64,000 bases of DNA, taken from a virus. The translations under genes were made by a program, and so were the position numbers. The notes under the pieces were generated by a model, which saw only the letters and a list, made by a program, of their open reading frames with translations, searched no databases and was not told the origin of the DNA. Below, piece after piece: positions 13,686 through 20,980 of the stretch; position 1 is the first letter of the stretch, and the number at the start of each line of letters is the position of its first letter. The stretch is taken from the IMG/VR virus record IMGVR_UViG_3300035156_000206, positions 1 to 64,000 of that record, one strand, 5' to 3'.

Positions 13686-13714
13686 TTGACAAAAACCTAA
13701 GACTTCAGTATGAT
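13686..13714 (+). promoter_or_regulatory. promoter antisense to the gene at 13720-14085
   Basis: TTGACA and TATGAT, exact 17-bp spacer. Transcription would start at about 13721 and run antisense through the minus-strand gene. Confidence 0.7.
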
Positions 13715-13719
13715 GCAAA

Positions 13720-14085
13720 TCAATCCTCCATGTCCTTCCATACCCCGAACTCCACTACCGAGATAGGTTGGCCGTACTCAGTCGCCGATTTGTGCCAGTG
13801 CTCGATCAGACTAACAGGCACATCAGGATATGCAGCCACTACCTGCTCAATAATCAAACTATCAAACAAGTCCTGACGCATCTGGGTCAGATACAGATTG
13901 GCCGTATCCAGAGCCAATGCCTCATCGTCAAATGCCTCACAGGTGTAACCCTTGGCCTGACCGAATGTGCTGGAGGACGACACACGATATGTGGTCCCAG
14001 CTGCACCCTCATACTTCGTGCAAGTAACATGCATCACGGTGTCACCAAACACGTGACTAAATTGCAACAGGGTTGTGGTTTTCAT
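13720..14085 (-). CDS. hypothetical early protein
   Basis: A 121-residue protein with a beta-rich N-terminal half and a helical C-terminal half, unrecognised. Promoter at 14115-14142; may be opposed by the antisense promoter at 13686. Confidence 0.8.
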   Translation of the reverse strand: MKTTTLLQFSHVFGDTVMHVTCTKYEGAAGTTYRVSSSSTFGQAKGYTCEAFDDEALALDTANLYLTQMRQDLFDSLIIEQVVAAYPDVPVSLIEHWHKSATEYGQPISVVEFGVWKDMED

Positions 14086-14114
14086 CTTTTACTCCTTCGT
14101 CAGTTGATGTAGTC

Positions 14115-14142
14115 ATTATACTGACTTTTGGAAATTTGTCAA
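14115..14142 (-). promoter_or_regulatory. early promoter
   Basis: TTGACA and TATAAT, 17-bp spacer, for the gene at 13720. Confidence 0.9.
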
Positions 14143-14153
14143 CGGGATGGGAA

Positions 14154-14336
14154 TTAGACGTTGTCCGCAGGACCAATGATCTGGAAGCCACCTTCAGATA
14201 CCTCAAACTCACATTCGCCATCTGTCAGGTCATCCGAGTAGCTAATGTAGTTGACCACGGAGTCCAACTCCTCATCCGTGCAACCATCCAACAACGCCTT
14301 CAGCTCACGCAGGGTCTTGAAAGTTCCTTCAGCCAT
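14154..14336 (-). CDS. hypothetical acidic protein
   Basis: A 60-residue acidic protein (LKALLDGCTDEELDSVVNYI) that could fold as a helix followed by a small sheet. Unrecognised single-gene unit. Confidence 0.75.
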   Translation of the reverse strand: MAEGTFKTLRELKALLDGCTDEELDSVVNYISYSDDLTDGECEFEVSEGGFQIIGPADNV

Positions 14337-14362
14337 GATATTCTCCAGTAGTTGATGTAGTC

Positions 14363-14390
14363 ATTATACTGACTTTTGGAAATTTGTCAA
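14363..14390 (-). promoter_or_regulatory. early promoter
   Basis: TTGACA and TATAAT, 16-bp spacer, for the gene at 14154. Confidence 0.9.
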
Positions 14391-14509
14391 CGGGAACAAA
14401 TACCAAACGATTTAAACGCGTTATACGCGATTTGTTTTACAATCGGTAAGCAAATGCGATCGACGAAGGAAAACCGTGCAAACGTTGATCTGAACGGTTT
14501 CCGATGTGT

Positions 14510-14785
14510 TTACGTGAGGAGGACAGATAGCGGATCGATGGTCTCGATGTTCAGCTTTGTGAACACGCGTTCCATGAGCTCATCGGTGAGGTCTGGTTGA
14601 TCGGCTCCCCACATGCGGTACACTGTCCAGAAGCGGCCATTGCTTTCTTTCAGGCCGTTGATCAGCCACTCGCAGATCTGGTGCATCAAGTAGCGAGCTT
14701 CTGGTGTGTACTCTGGTGCACCGATCAGTCCGGTCTGGACATCACGGAACACCGCAATCACGTCGTCCTTGCAAGTGGCGATCAT
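14510..14785 (-). CDS. hypothetical protein
   Basis: A 91-residue helical protein (YLMHQICEWLINGLKESNGR), coupled by ATGA to the upstream gene at 14782. Unrecognised. Confidence 0.8.
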   Translation of the reverse strand: MIATCKDDVIAVFRDVQTGLIGAPEYTPEARYLMHQICEWLINGLKESNGRFWTVYRMWGADQPDLTDELMERVFTKLNIETIDPLSVLLT

Positions 14786-15342
14786 GCTGTTGCCTTATCG
14801 TCTGGGTTGACGTATACTTGCATCAGCAGTTCCCGCGGTTGCATCTTGACCTTTGGGAACAGGGCATTGTGTCCCATGTTGACCACGACCGGCTTGCCAC
14901 AGTGTTCGCCACCAGCAACCACGACGCCGCTTTCGCCAGTATCAATTGTCTTCACGACCATGCCGGCCCACATTGGGAACCGAGGCGGAAGCCACTTGAC
15001 AATATCGGCGGTCCATTCGAACATCTGCAGTGCGGTGATCTTGCCCGCATCATGTGCGTGGAAGTAGTACTCGGCCAGCTCTGGAATGGTGACGCACTCA
15101 TCGACGCCCATGCCATAGTAGCCCATGCCGTACAAGGCATTCAGCCGTTCCGTAACCGATGTGGTCTGGAGGAAGATGTAGGCATCGATTACGTGGAACA
15201 GCTTCTCGTCCGAAAAGAAGTTGCCACGCCACGGCAGACCTTTGATTTGGTCCGAATTGGTGATCACGAGCTCGCCGATTGCATCCAGGCGACGTCGCAT
15301 CTCAGCAGCATTGCCGGTCAGTAGTATGGTCTTGTCAGTCAT
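14782..15342 (-). CDS. hypothetical early protein
   Basis: A 186-residue protein. The N-terminal half is helical; the C-terminal third is beta-rich (MVVKTIDTGESGVVVAGGEH). No family recognised. First gene of a pair behind the promoter at 15375. Confidence 0.8.
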   Translation of the reverse strand: MTDKTILLTGNAAEMRRRLDAIGELVITNSDQIKGLPWRGNFFSDEKLFHVIDAYIFLQTTSVTERLNALYGMGYYGMGVDECVTIPELAEYYFHAHDAGKITALQMFEWTADIVKWLPPRFPMWAGMVVKTIDTGESGVVVAGGEHCGKPVVVNMGHNALFPKVKMQPRELLMQVYVNPDDKATA

Positions 15343-15374
15343 TTTGTATCTCCGTTTCGTCAGTTGATGTAATC

Positions 15375-15402
15375 ATTATACTGCTTTTTCCAAAATAGTC
15401 AA
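15375..15402 (-). promoter_or_regulatory. early promoter
   Basis: TTGACT and TATAAT, 16-bp spacer; back-to-back with the plus-strand promoter at 15406, only 3 bp between the two -35 boxes. Confidence 0.9.
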
Positions 15403-15405
15403 CTG

Positions 15406-15433
15406 TTGACTTTTCTGAGAATCCAAGTATAAT
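15406..15433 (+). promoter_or_regulatory. promoter of short-ORF element A
   Basis: TTGACT and TATAAT, 16-bp spacer, then AGACTTACCG, the leader shared with elements B and C. Confidence 0.9.
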
Positions 15434-15464
15434 AGACTTACCGTGACCATAGGAGAGGGGAGGT

Positions 15465-15524
15465 ATGGCGATACGGTTCGCAACGGGACACAACAAAAGA
15501 GGACCGAAGTCCTCTTTTGGTTAG
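15465..15524 (+). CDS. short peptide of element A (MAIRFATG...)
   Basis: A 19-residue frame, MAIRFATGHNKRGPKSSFG, after GGAGAGGGGAGGT. Its second half is encoded by the terminator hairpin AAAAGAGGAC/GTCCTCTTTT. The leader and start match elements at 16930 and 17845. More likely a leader peptide or a small RNA with a vestigial frame than a free protein. Confidence 0.45.
   Translation: MAIRFATGHNKRGPKSSFG
15495..15518 (+). terminator. bidirectional terminator
   Basis: AAAAGAGGAC-CGAA-GTCCTCTTTT, serving element A and the convergent gene that ends at 15521. Confidence 0.85.
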
Positions 15525-15859
15525 CGGATGATCAGGACCTTCAGGATTGGCTGGTTGCAATATTCTGCAGGCGAATCCAAATCGACCTCCTGGTCTTCGT
15601 CATCCATTGCACCGCGCAGGGCACGTTCAGCTTCTTCGACCTTCTCTTCATCCAGGGTCTGGAACTTCTCTGCGTTCGAGCACCATGCAACTGACTCGAC
15701 CGTAATCTGACCAATCTCCTCAGCCACTTCCGTCCGCCAGTAATCGCCCAGGGGCCGAGCAAAGTGAATTGGATTAGCCAACTCGTCTGGGTCCATTTGG
15801 GCCAACAGATCCATTAGTTGCTTACCGGTGATGGAACCACTTTCGCTGTGACGTGCCAT
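15521..15859 (-). CDS. hypothetical acidic protein
   Basis: A 112-residue protein. The N-terminal SITGKQLMDLLAQMDPDELAN stretch is a pattern seen in many small phage proteins. The middle is a strongly acidic helix (EEKVEEAERALRGAMDDEDQ). Function unknown. Confidence 0.8.
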   Translation of the reverse strand: MARHSESGSITGKQLMDLLAQMDPDELANPIHFARPLGDYWRTEVAEEIGQITVESVAWCSNAEKFQTLDEEKVEEAERALRGAMDDEDQEVDLDSPAEYCNQPILKVLIIR

Positions 15860-15892
15860 TTTAGTTCTCCTGTTTGTTTAGTCAATATAATC

Positions 15893-15920
15893 ATTATACT
15901 GACTTTTGGAAAAATGTCAA
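15893..15920 (-). promoter_or_regulatory. early promoter
   Basis: TTGACA and TATAAT, 16-bp spacer, for the gene at 15521. Confidence 0.9.
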
Positions 15921-15925
15921 CGCTG

Positions 15926-16411
15926 TTACTCTGCGTTCCACGAACTGGTTGGCAGACCCACAAATTCGATTTCGTCGCCAATGCGCATATAGCGTTGGAT
16001 GTGGTATTGGTTCATCATGTGATCAAACCACAGGCAGGTGTTGGTACCAACATCAATACCAACAACTTCAAATTCACGGCTGGCGCCGGCCGAGCGTTGC
16101 AGGAAGTAGTCAAGGTGGTCGAATGACTCCACCCGGCCGAGGTCGTACACATGGTCCCCCTGAGCTTCCAGGGCACAGAAGGTCAGCAGTGGTACAGCAT
16201 CATTCTCGCAGCGGATGACCCCGTGCCAATCCTGAGACAACTCAACCGCGCTGATGCCCCATTCACAACCTGGCACATCATGCCAAAGAATTTGGTTCGT
16301 TTCCTGCTTCACGGCAATAGGTTCCATGCCCGTATAACCAGCAGCTTCGAATGCCTGACCTATCATGGCACAGGTCATTTCCTTTTCTACTTCCAGGCGC
16401 TTGAGTTTCAT
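15926..16411 (-). CDS. hypothetical early protein
   Basis: A 161-residue protein starting MKLKRLEVEKEM after a GAAAGGG leader. Unrecognised, with several Trp, Cys and His residues (HDVPGCEWG, CLWFDHMMNQYHI) but no clear metal site. Confidence 0.8.
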   Translation of the reverse strand: MKLKRLEVEKEMTCAMIGQAFEAAGYTGMEPIAVKQETNQILWHDVPGCEWGISAVELSQDWHGVIRCENDAVPLLTFCALEAQGDHVYDLGRVESFDHLDYFLQRSAGASREFEVVGIDVGTNTCLWFDHMMNQYHIQRYMRIGDEIEFVGLPTSSWNAE

Positions 16412-16440
16412 TTTATTCCCTTTCGTCAGTTGATGCAATC

Positions 16441-16468
16441 ATTATACTGATTTTTCCAAAATTGTCAA
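16441..16468 (-). promoter_or_regulatory. early promoter
   Basis: TTGACA and TATAAT, 16-bp spacer; divergent from the promoter at 16472. Confidence 0.9.
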
Positions 16469-16471
16469 CTG

Positions 16472-16500
16472 TTGACTTTATTGGCAAATTGTATTATAGT
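16472..16500 (+). promoter_or_regulatory. promoter
   Basis: TTGACT and TATAGT, 17-bp spacer, for the gene at 16527. Confidence 0.8.
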
Positions 16501-16526
16501 GTTTACATCAACAATAGGAGATCACA

Positions 16527-16922
16527 ATGCATGTAACAGAACATACGTTGAATGGTGAACGCACCATGACGCCATTCGTCCAGAAGCTGGTTAATGAACT
16601 GGGTGAATGCTGCCGGGAGTACCGCCTCACAGAAGAGGACGACAAGGTCACCTTTGTGTTCCCTTACATGAAGCGTCAGGGCGTGATCATGTACGATGGC
16701 GAGCTGATGTTGCTGGCAGGAGCGTACATCATCAGTTCCGATGACGACACTGAACACTACTTCATCCTTGTTGCTGGCACTATGGACGGGGACTCGTTCT
16801 TGTTCACTCCAGTCGACGAGGTACAAGAAGTCGTTGGGATGGATCTCGGCAACTTGCCTGTCCTCTACATCCAGCAACACGATATCGGCTTCGTCGATAT
16901 GCTGGCTCCACTGGTTAACTAA
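16527..16922 (+). CDS. hypothetical early protein
   Basis: A 131-residue acidic protein of helical N-terminus and beta-rich remainder (KVTFVFPYMKRQGVIMYDGE). AGGAG before the ATG. Unrecognised. Confidence 0.8.
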   Translation: MHVTEHTLNGERTMTPFVQKLVNELGECCREYRLTEEDDKVTFVFPYMKRQGVIMYDGELMLLAGAYIISSDDDTEHYFILVAGTMDGDSFLFTPVDEVQEVVGMDLGNLPVLYIQQHDIGFVDMLAPLVN

Positions 16923-16929
16923 ACCAGCG

Positions 16930-16958
16930 TTGATTATCTCCCTGAAATGGGAGATAAT
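16930..16958 (+). promoter_or_regulatory. promoter of short-ORF element B with operator-like dyad
   Basis: TTGATT and GATAAT, 17-bp spacer. The spacer and -10 carry a perfect dyad TATCTCCC-TGAAAT-GGGAGATA, a likely repressor site. Leader AGACTTACCGGT follows. Confidence 0.8.
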
Positions 16959-16988
16959 AGACTTACCGGTGAGCAGGAGAGTCGAGGT

Positions 16989-17177
16989 ATGGGGATTCGG
17001 TTCACCCCTGGCAACAAGGAGCAACTGCTCCTTGTTGCTTACTTCTCCTGCGTCTCGGTAACGAACCGCCAGCCTTCCAGCTTAGGAAAGCGTTCAAGCG
17101 TCGCATCGGTCGGCTTCAAGTACCAGTCGGTCTGGTTGGCACCATACAGCGCGGTCGGGGGCCGCTTCTCATGCTGA
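16989..17177 (+). CDS. frame of element B (MGIRFTPGN...)
   Basis: Starts MGIRFTPGNK after AGGAGAGTCGAGGT, as in elements A and C. A 12-bp hairpin at 17011-17038 lies inside it, and the rest of the frame only reads antisense to the gene at 17039, so the useful part is probably the first 15 codons. Confidence 0.35.
   Translation: MGIRFTPGNKEQLLLVAYFSCVSVTNRQPSSLGKRSSVASVGFKYQSVWLAPYSAVGGRFSC
17011..17038 (+). terminator. GCAACAAGGAGC hairpin
   Basis: 12-bp perfect hairpin with loop AACT between convergent units; no long T-run, so attenuation rather than strong termination is possible. Confidence 0.55.
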
Positions 17178-17335
17178 TGCACATACCATTCGGTGGTCTG
17201 CCCACCCAGGTCGACAACCTTCAATATCATGTCTGCCGACATATCAATGCCTTCCTGGTCGGCACCAAAGGACCGGACGCGGTGTTTGTGATCTGTACCA
17301 GAAGCAGCAGTGGCAAGGTTGAGTGTCGTGTTCAT
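17039..17335 (-). CDS. hypothetical protein
   Basis: A 98-residue protein (DMILKVVDLGGQTTEWYVHQ), unrecognised. GGAGG before the ATG. No promoter is visible directly upstream, so it may be read through from 17392. Confidence 0.75.
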   Translation of the reverse strand: MNTTLNLATAASGTDHKHRVRSFGADQEGIDMSADMILKVVDLGGQTTEWYVHQHEKRPPTALYGANQTDWYLKPTDATLERFPKLEGWRFVTETQEK

Positions 17336-17351
17336 AGTACCTCCAGCAGAT

Positions 17352-17380
17352 GGAAAAAAGGGAGCCCTCAGGCCCCCTCC
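17352..17380 (-). terminator. terminator
   Basis: On the minus strand GGGGGCC-TGA-GGGCTCCC then TTTTTT, after the gene at 17392. Confidence 0.8.
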
Positions 17381-17391
17381 TTGTTGGCTTA

Positions 17392-17658
17392 TTAGGCCGT
17401 AGCGCCCTGGCCGATCAGACCAGCTTTGCGCTTGAAGTTCTGCAGGTACGTTGCAGCACCTTTCGGGGTCAGGTCCGCAGCTGCAACAACCAGCTCCAGG
17501 ATCGCCGAACGCTTCGGCACTGGCTGCTCGCTGTAAGCCGCCTGGAAGATTTCAGCAGCCTTGGCTGCCTTCGAAACAGCCACCGGGGTGCTGATCACTT
17601 CAGCAGCGGTGCTCACTGCAGCGGTTGCGACGACTGCTTTGTTGGAGTTCTTTTTCAT
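17392..17658 (-). CDS. stand-alone TYYQN-domain protein
   Basis: An 88-residue, Ala/Val-rich protein. Residues about 32-84 (KAAEIFQAAYSEQPVPKRSA, then ADLTPKGAATYLQNFKRKAG) match the domain shared with 12131 and 18709. A repressor or nucleoid role is plausible. The gene lies about 0.6 kb from the iteron region at 18.0-18.4 kb. Confidence 0.8.
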   Translation of the reverse strand: MKKNSNKAVVATAAVSTAAEVISTPVAVSKAAKAAEIFQAAYSEQPVPKRSAILELVVAAADLTPKGAATYLQNFKRKAGLIGQGATA

Positions 17659-17717
17659 GATAGTTTCTCGCTTTCTTGGTTATTCGCATCAGCATTATTG
17701 CTTCAGTCGATATATTC

Positions 17718-17745
17718 ATTATACTTACTTTTCATCTTTTGTCAA
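17718..17745 (-). promoter_or_regulatory. promoter
   Basis: TTGACA and TATAAT, 16-bp spacer, for the gene at 17392. Confidence 0.85.
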
Positions 17746-17803
17746 CAGTTTCTTTTTCGCTGCCACCGGTTCCTGTTAACACTTCTTCCCAACCGATGAG
17801 ATC

Positions 17804-17831
17804 AGTATACTTGCTTTTCAACTAAAGTCAA
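17804..17831 (-). promoter_or_regulatory. second upstream promoter
   Basis: TTGACT and TATACT, 16-bp spacer, in tandem with the one at 17718; the 60 bases between hold no gene. Confidence 0.8.
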
Positions 17832-17844
17832 CGGCATTCCCTTG

Positions 17845-17873
17845 TTGACTTCTATGGGAAGCCTCCGTATAAT
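17845..17873 (+). promoter_or_regulatory. promoter of short-ORF element C
   Basis: TTGACT and TATAAT, 17-bp spacer, leader AGACTTACCGGT as in elements A and B. Divergent from 17804 and pointing into the iteron region. Confidence 0.9.
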
Positions 17874-17903
17874 AGACTTACCGGTCCCTAGGAGAGAGGT
17901 GGT

Positions 17904-17957
17904 ATGGGGATTTGGTTCAGGCGGGGGAACCTGGACCAAGGACCACGGCCTAGGTGA
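17904..17957 (+). CDS. short peptide of element C (MGIWFRRGN...)
   Basis: A 17-residue frame MGIWFRRGNLDQGPRPR after AGGAGAGAGGTGGT. Same start as elements A and B (M-x-I-x-F). The transcript would continue into the repeat region, so the RNA itself may matter. Confidence 0.4.
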   Translation: MGIWFRRGNLDQGPRPR

Positions 17958-18708
17958 GGTTGCACCAGGACCAAGGTGCTGGCCTATGTTCAACCTGAGC
18001 CAGGACCTAGTGGTGCAGGCTCAAACCATGGTCCTCCACAAATGCCCGACCCCCTGGTCCTACCAGAACCAAGATCCACAATTGGGTTTTGACAACCTGA
18101 AACTAGGTCCTCCACAAATGCCCGACCCCCCTGTACCAAACCACAATTGGGATTTTGAAGACCAAACCACAATTGGGAAAACATGGTACATTGCAATTGG
18201 CCAACCCCCTGCACCAAACCACAATTGGTCAAATGGCACAATTCCACAATTGGGATTTTGGTCGATTTCAAATGGGGGTGGACGGACCGGTCGACAATTG
18301 ACAACTGGTTGTTTCAGAACCACAACAGGAGGATGAGGTACAACTAGGGATGGCACGATATGAACGAACCAGATCCACAAATGGGGAATTAGGAAATCAG
18401 AATGGGACACGCAACATGACTTGTGAACCAAGACCATGGTGGTTTGAAACTAGACTGGTAGGGGTCGGGGGGTGAGCCTACTGAAATACAGGGGGGTCGG
18501 GGGGGTACGTAATTGCGCCTAACCACGGGGGTCGGGGGCCTAGTATTTGGTGTTGGTACGAATCACTTGTCTCTTTCAATCTTGTGCTCGTACCAACTTG
18601 ACATCAACACCGACATATTATTCCAATCATCTAGCGGGTGGTAGGTACCGGACATCAGCGCATATTGAATTAACGTGCTGCATCTAGCCCATATGTTGAT
18701 GTCTGGTA
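17958..18708. repeat. iteron-like repeat region (candidate origin or regulatory locus)
   Basis: 750 bases without a credible gene. CCACAATTGG(G) or CCACAAATG occurs at 18036, 18076, 18112, 18141, 18167, 18219, 18244 and 18375. A 25-bp direct repeat beginning GGTCCTCCACAAATG lies at about 18031 and 18104. GGGGTCGGGG tracts fill 18461-18534. Two long inverted repeats follow: TTGGTACGA/TCGTACCAA at 18553-18596, and 18646-18665 against 18691-18708. Short, dense, near-palindromic repeats with a promoter reading in are typical of replication origins or partition/regulator sites. Confidence 0.6.
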
Positions 18709-18942
18709 TTACGCTACTGCCGAGCCACCTTCACGGGAGGTGACCATGCCGGCCTTGCGACGGCAATTCTGGTAGTAGGTCGAAGCACCCTTCTCGGTCA
18801 GGCCAACTTCTTTCTGCAGGCGCGCCAGGACGATCTTGCGACTGAACCCGATGGTATCAGAGAAGATCTTGGCTGCTTTCACAACTTTACTTTCGCCACG
18901 TGGGGTACGGATTGTGGTCGAATTGGTTGTGGGCTTAGTCAT
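18709..18942 (-). CDS. stand-alone TYYQN-domain protein
   Basis: A 77-residue basic protein. Residues about 20-70 (KVVKAAKIFSDTIGFSRKIV, then EVGLTEKGASTYYQNCRRKAG) are the best match to the shared domain. AGTACCACC/GGAGT ribosome site. It borders the iteron region directly, so it is a candidate binder of those repeats. Confidence 0.85.
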   Translation of the reverse strand: MTKPTTNSTTIRTPRGESKVVKAAKIFSDTIGFSRKIVLARLQKEVGLTEKGASTYYQNCRRKAGMVTSREGGSAVA

Positions 18943-19032
18943 GGTGGTACTCCTTCAGGGGTTAAATAACAGGGTTTGGGTTATCTACCAGTGGAGGGAA
19001 CGAACGTGTTCTTCCTCCACCGCTAAGTAACC

Positions 19033-19061
19033 ATTCTACTTACTACAAAAACAAAAGTCAA
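19033..19061 (-). promoter_or_regulatory. promoter
   Basis: TTGACT and TAGAAT, 17-bp spacer, for the gene at 18709. Confidence 0.8.
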
Positions 19062-19132
19062 GGAAAACATCGAGTACCTGTTGATTAAAATCAAAATTTA
19101 CTGTAATAAACATTTCCTCTCGGAAACATCCT

Positions 19133-19582
19133 TCAGGCCATCATACCTTGACGCTTCATGTACTTAGTAACAAGCACAATGTGTTTACACGCACCTGGTA
19201 TTGCATCTCCCGGGTTCAAAGGAGCCCTCTTGGGCCTCTGCCTCAAATGGTCCGGGACAGGCACATACTTCGGTCTGTGCATTCCGAACAGCGCATGCAC
19301 CTTTCGGTTTGCCTCGCTGAACCAGAACCTAAAACTAGGACAATTGCATCGGACCACAACATTGTTCTCCTCACTGACAGGTCCTTCGACCTGGTTGAAT
19401 TGAACAACGACCTTATAGACCTTCTTGTCCGGAGATGCTACCTCCGCCCGAACAATCTTGGTCTTCACACCAAGCATGTCCGTAACATGAAAATCAAATA
19501 TGGCATAATCCTCAATCACCGCCCTATTAAATACTCCAGGCTGCAACGCTTCACCGCCTGCAACAAGATCACTAAACTTCAT
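19133..19582 (-). CDS. SWIM-like zinc-binding protein
   Basis: A 149-residue protein. VRCNCPSFRFWF at about 79-90 and GACKHIVLVTKYM at about 131-143 form the CxC...CxH pattern of SWIM zinc fingers, with a basic insert (RPKYVPVPDHLRQRPKRAP) between. SWIM domains bind DNA or proteins. An equally long plus-strand frame is its shadow. Promoter at 19618. Confidence 0.85.
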   Translation of the reverse strand: MKFSDLVAGGEALQPGVFNRAVIEDYAIFDFHVTDMLGVKTKIVRAEVASPDKKVYKVVVQFNQVEGPVSEENNVVVRCNCPSFRFWFSEANRKVHALFGMHRPKYVPVPDHLRQRPKRAPLNPGDAIPGACKHIVLVTKYMKRQGMMA

Positions 19583-19617
19583 CTGTTCACCTGCTAATGT
19601 AATACACTATGATGATC

Positions 19618-19645
19618 ATTATACTGATTTCTTGCTTAAAGTCAA
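19618..19645 (-). promoter_or_regulatory. promoter
   Basis: TTGACT and TATAAT, 16-bp spacer, for the SWIM-like gene. Confidence 0.85.
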
Positions 19646-19714
19646 CGCTGTTCTCTTAAAAACCTAACTAATATACAATACGAATTCTCAATCGAAATTT
19701 GGAACCATACTATT

Positions 19715-20059
19715 ATGATAACCACCTCCCCGACTACCATCGATCGCTTCACAGCCATTGCAACAGAAGTCATCCAGACACTTACCAACACAGGCGTCCT
19801 CCGACTCCTTAAAGATGCGGCTGGGACCGACCCCCTAGATGCAACATCTGCTGACGGCCAACGCATCATCCGAGCCATGGCCACTAAGATCTATGATGGT
19901 GCAATCAAAGATATGAACCAACATCTCGCCCTGGACCAACCACAACCGTCCGACCCCGATGCAGACCTAATCGCCAAACAAGAACTGGACCGACAGTGGC
20001 AAGAGCAACAAGCACTACTGGGCCCCAAGCCAGGACCGGCGCGCCGGACTATCAGCTAA
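19715..20059 (+). CDS. hypothetical protein
   Basis: A 114-residue helical protein with a Pro/Asp linker (DQPQPSDPDADLIAKQELDR). The ribosome site is weak and no promoter is clear. Codons favour C and A at third positions, opposite to the genes from 22.1 kb. Unrecognised. Confidence 0.6.
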   Translation: MITTSPTTIDRFTAIATEVIQTLTNTGVLRLLKDAAGTDPLDATSADGQRIIRAMATKIYDGAIKDMNQHLALDQPQPSDPDADLIAKQELDRQWQEQQALLGPKPGPARRTIS

Positions 20060-20068
20060 TAAACCTCG

Positions 20069-20098
20069 TTGACAAATCTGTGTAATCCTCTCTATAAT
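20069..20098 (+). promoter_or_regulatory. promoter
   Basis: TTGACA and TATAAT, 18-bp spacer, for the gene at 20141. Confidence 0.8.
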
Positions 20099-20140
20099 AG
20101 AATTAATCGATCGGCGAGATTAATTCCATAGGGACTGACT

Positions 20141-20980
20141 ATGCATCACAATTACGAAGAACCCAGCGTCACAGCGGAACACATTGTTCAGGCCAAAAAC
20201 CTGAACATCCTTCCACTGACCATGGAACAAGCAATTATCATCCAAGGCTTCACAGGCCTCAATATCGTACCACCAGAACTGTTCGACCAGGACAAAGCCG
20301 AGCGCCTGAACGGTGGCATCGAGTTCGACACGACCCAGACACAATACCGAGAAGACTTCCTCCGGCTGGTACGTGGCGTCTACCAGAATGAAATGGACGA
20401 CTACCCAGCACTGACCAAAATGGTCTACCGCCTCATCGAACAGAAAATGGACAACGATCCATTTGCCTGCTGGGACACACGGGTCGACATCCTGATCGCA
20501 ACACACCTGAACCACAAGACCCAGGCATCCCTGCGCGTCTCCATTGAACTGGAACACCAAGGTACTATCGAGTTCACAGAACGCCCAGGGCCAACTCCAC
20601 AAACATGGATTGTGATCAACAGGCCCGATCCTACCGCAGACCAACTGAACGTCGCCATCACCAATGTCGTCGAACAGATGCATGGCGACCAGCCACTGTC
20701 GGGGACATACGAAATGATCCTCCCCATGAGCCTTCCGACCCGGGTGGAACAATCCTTCTCCGACCAGGTAAAGGCCCTGTACAAATTGGACAGCCTCGAG
20801 ATCACCAGGGGTCGGTTCACAAGGCACCAAACCAAGTTGACATTGACCAAGGGGTCGGACCTGGGAATTAACGACGGGGGGTCGGGGGCACTGGAACCAG
20901 CATTCACCGGTACCCTCAATGAGGTGCGCATCGCCTCCCAGGGTCGGGAGCACGATGAGCGAGGTTGGCAGCCTAAGTAA
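20141..20980 (+). CDS. hypothetical protein
   Basis: A 279-residue protein with no family I recognise. The N-terminal 100 residues look helical, and a beta-rich centre (TQASLRVSIELEHQGTIEFT) follows. The 3' end overlaps GGGGTCGG tracts, giving a Gly-rich C-terminus (GSDLGINDGGSGALEP) that may be repeat-derived. It overlaps the convergent gene by eight bases. Confidence 0.8.
   Translation: MHHNYEEPSVTAEHIVQAKNLNILPLTMEQAIIIQGFTGLNIVPPELFDQDKAERLNGGIEFDTTQTQYREDFLRLVRGVYQNEMDDYPALTKMVYRLIEQKMDNDPFACWDTRVDILIATHLNHKTQASLRVSIELEHQGTIEFTERPGPTPQTWIVINRPDPTADQLNVAITNVVEQMHGDQPLSGTYEMILPMSLPTRVEQSFSDQVKALYKLDSLEITRGRFTRHQTKLTLTKGSDLGINDGGSGALEPAFTGTLNEVRIASQGREHDERGWQPK

Larger units (their letters stand above)
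13251..13719. other. 469-bp gene-free stretch with hairpins and promoters
   Basis: No credible frame. It holds perfect hairpins CCGCT/AGCGG (13431-13445), GTCTC/GAGAC (13506-13524) and CAAGATT/AATCTTG (13548-13571), a late-promoter match TATAAATA at 13294 and a plus-strand sigma70 promoter at 13686. It may encode a structured RNA of about 290 bases starting near 13305. Confidence 0.5.

Noticed and set aside
17958-18400. CRISPR array
   Set aside because: Repeats are 10-11 bases, unevenly spaced and not separated by equal unique spacers.
19148-19597. Plus-strand frame of the same length as the SWIM-like gene
   Set aside because: The minus strand has a promoter, ribosome site and the CxC...CxH pattern; the plus frame has none.
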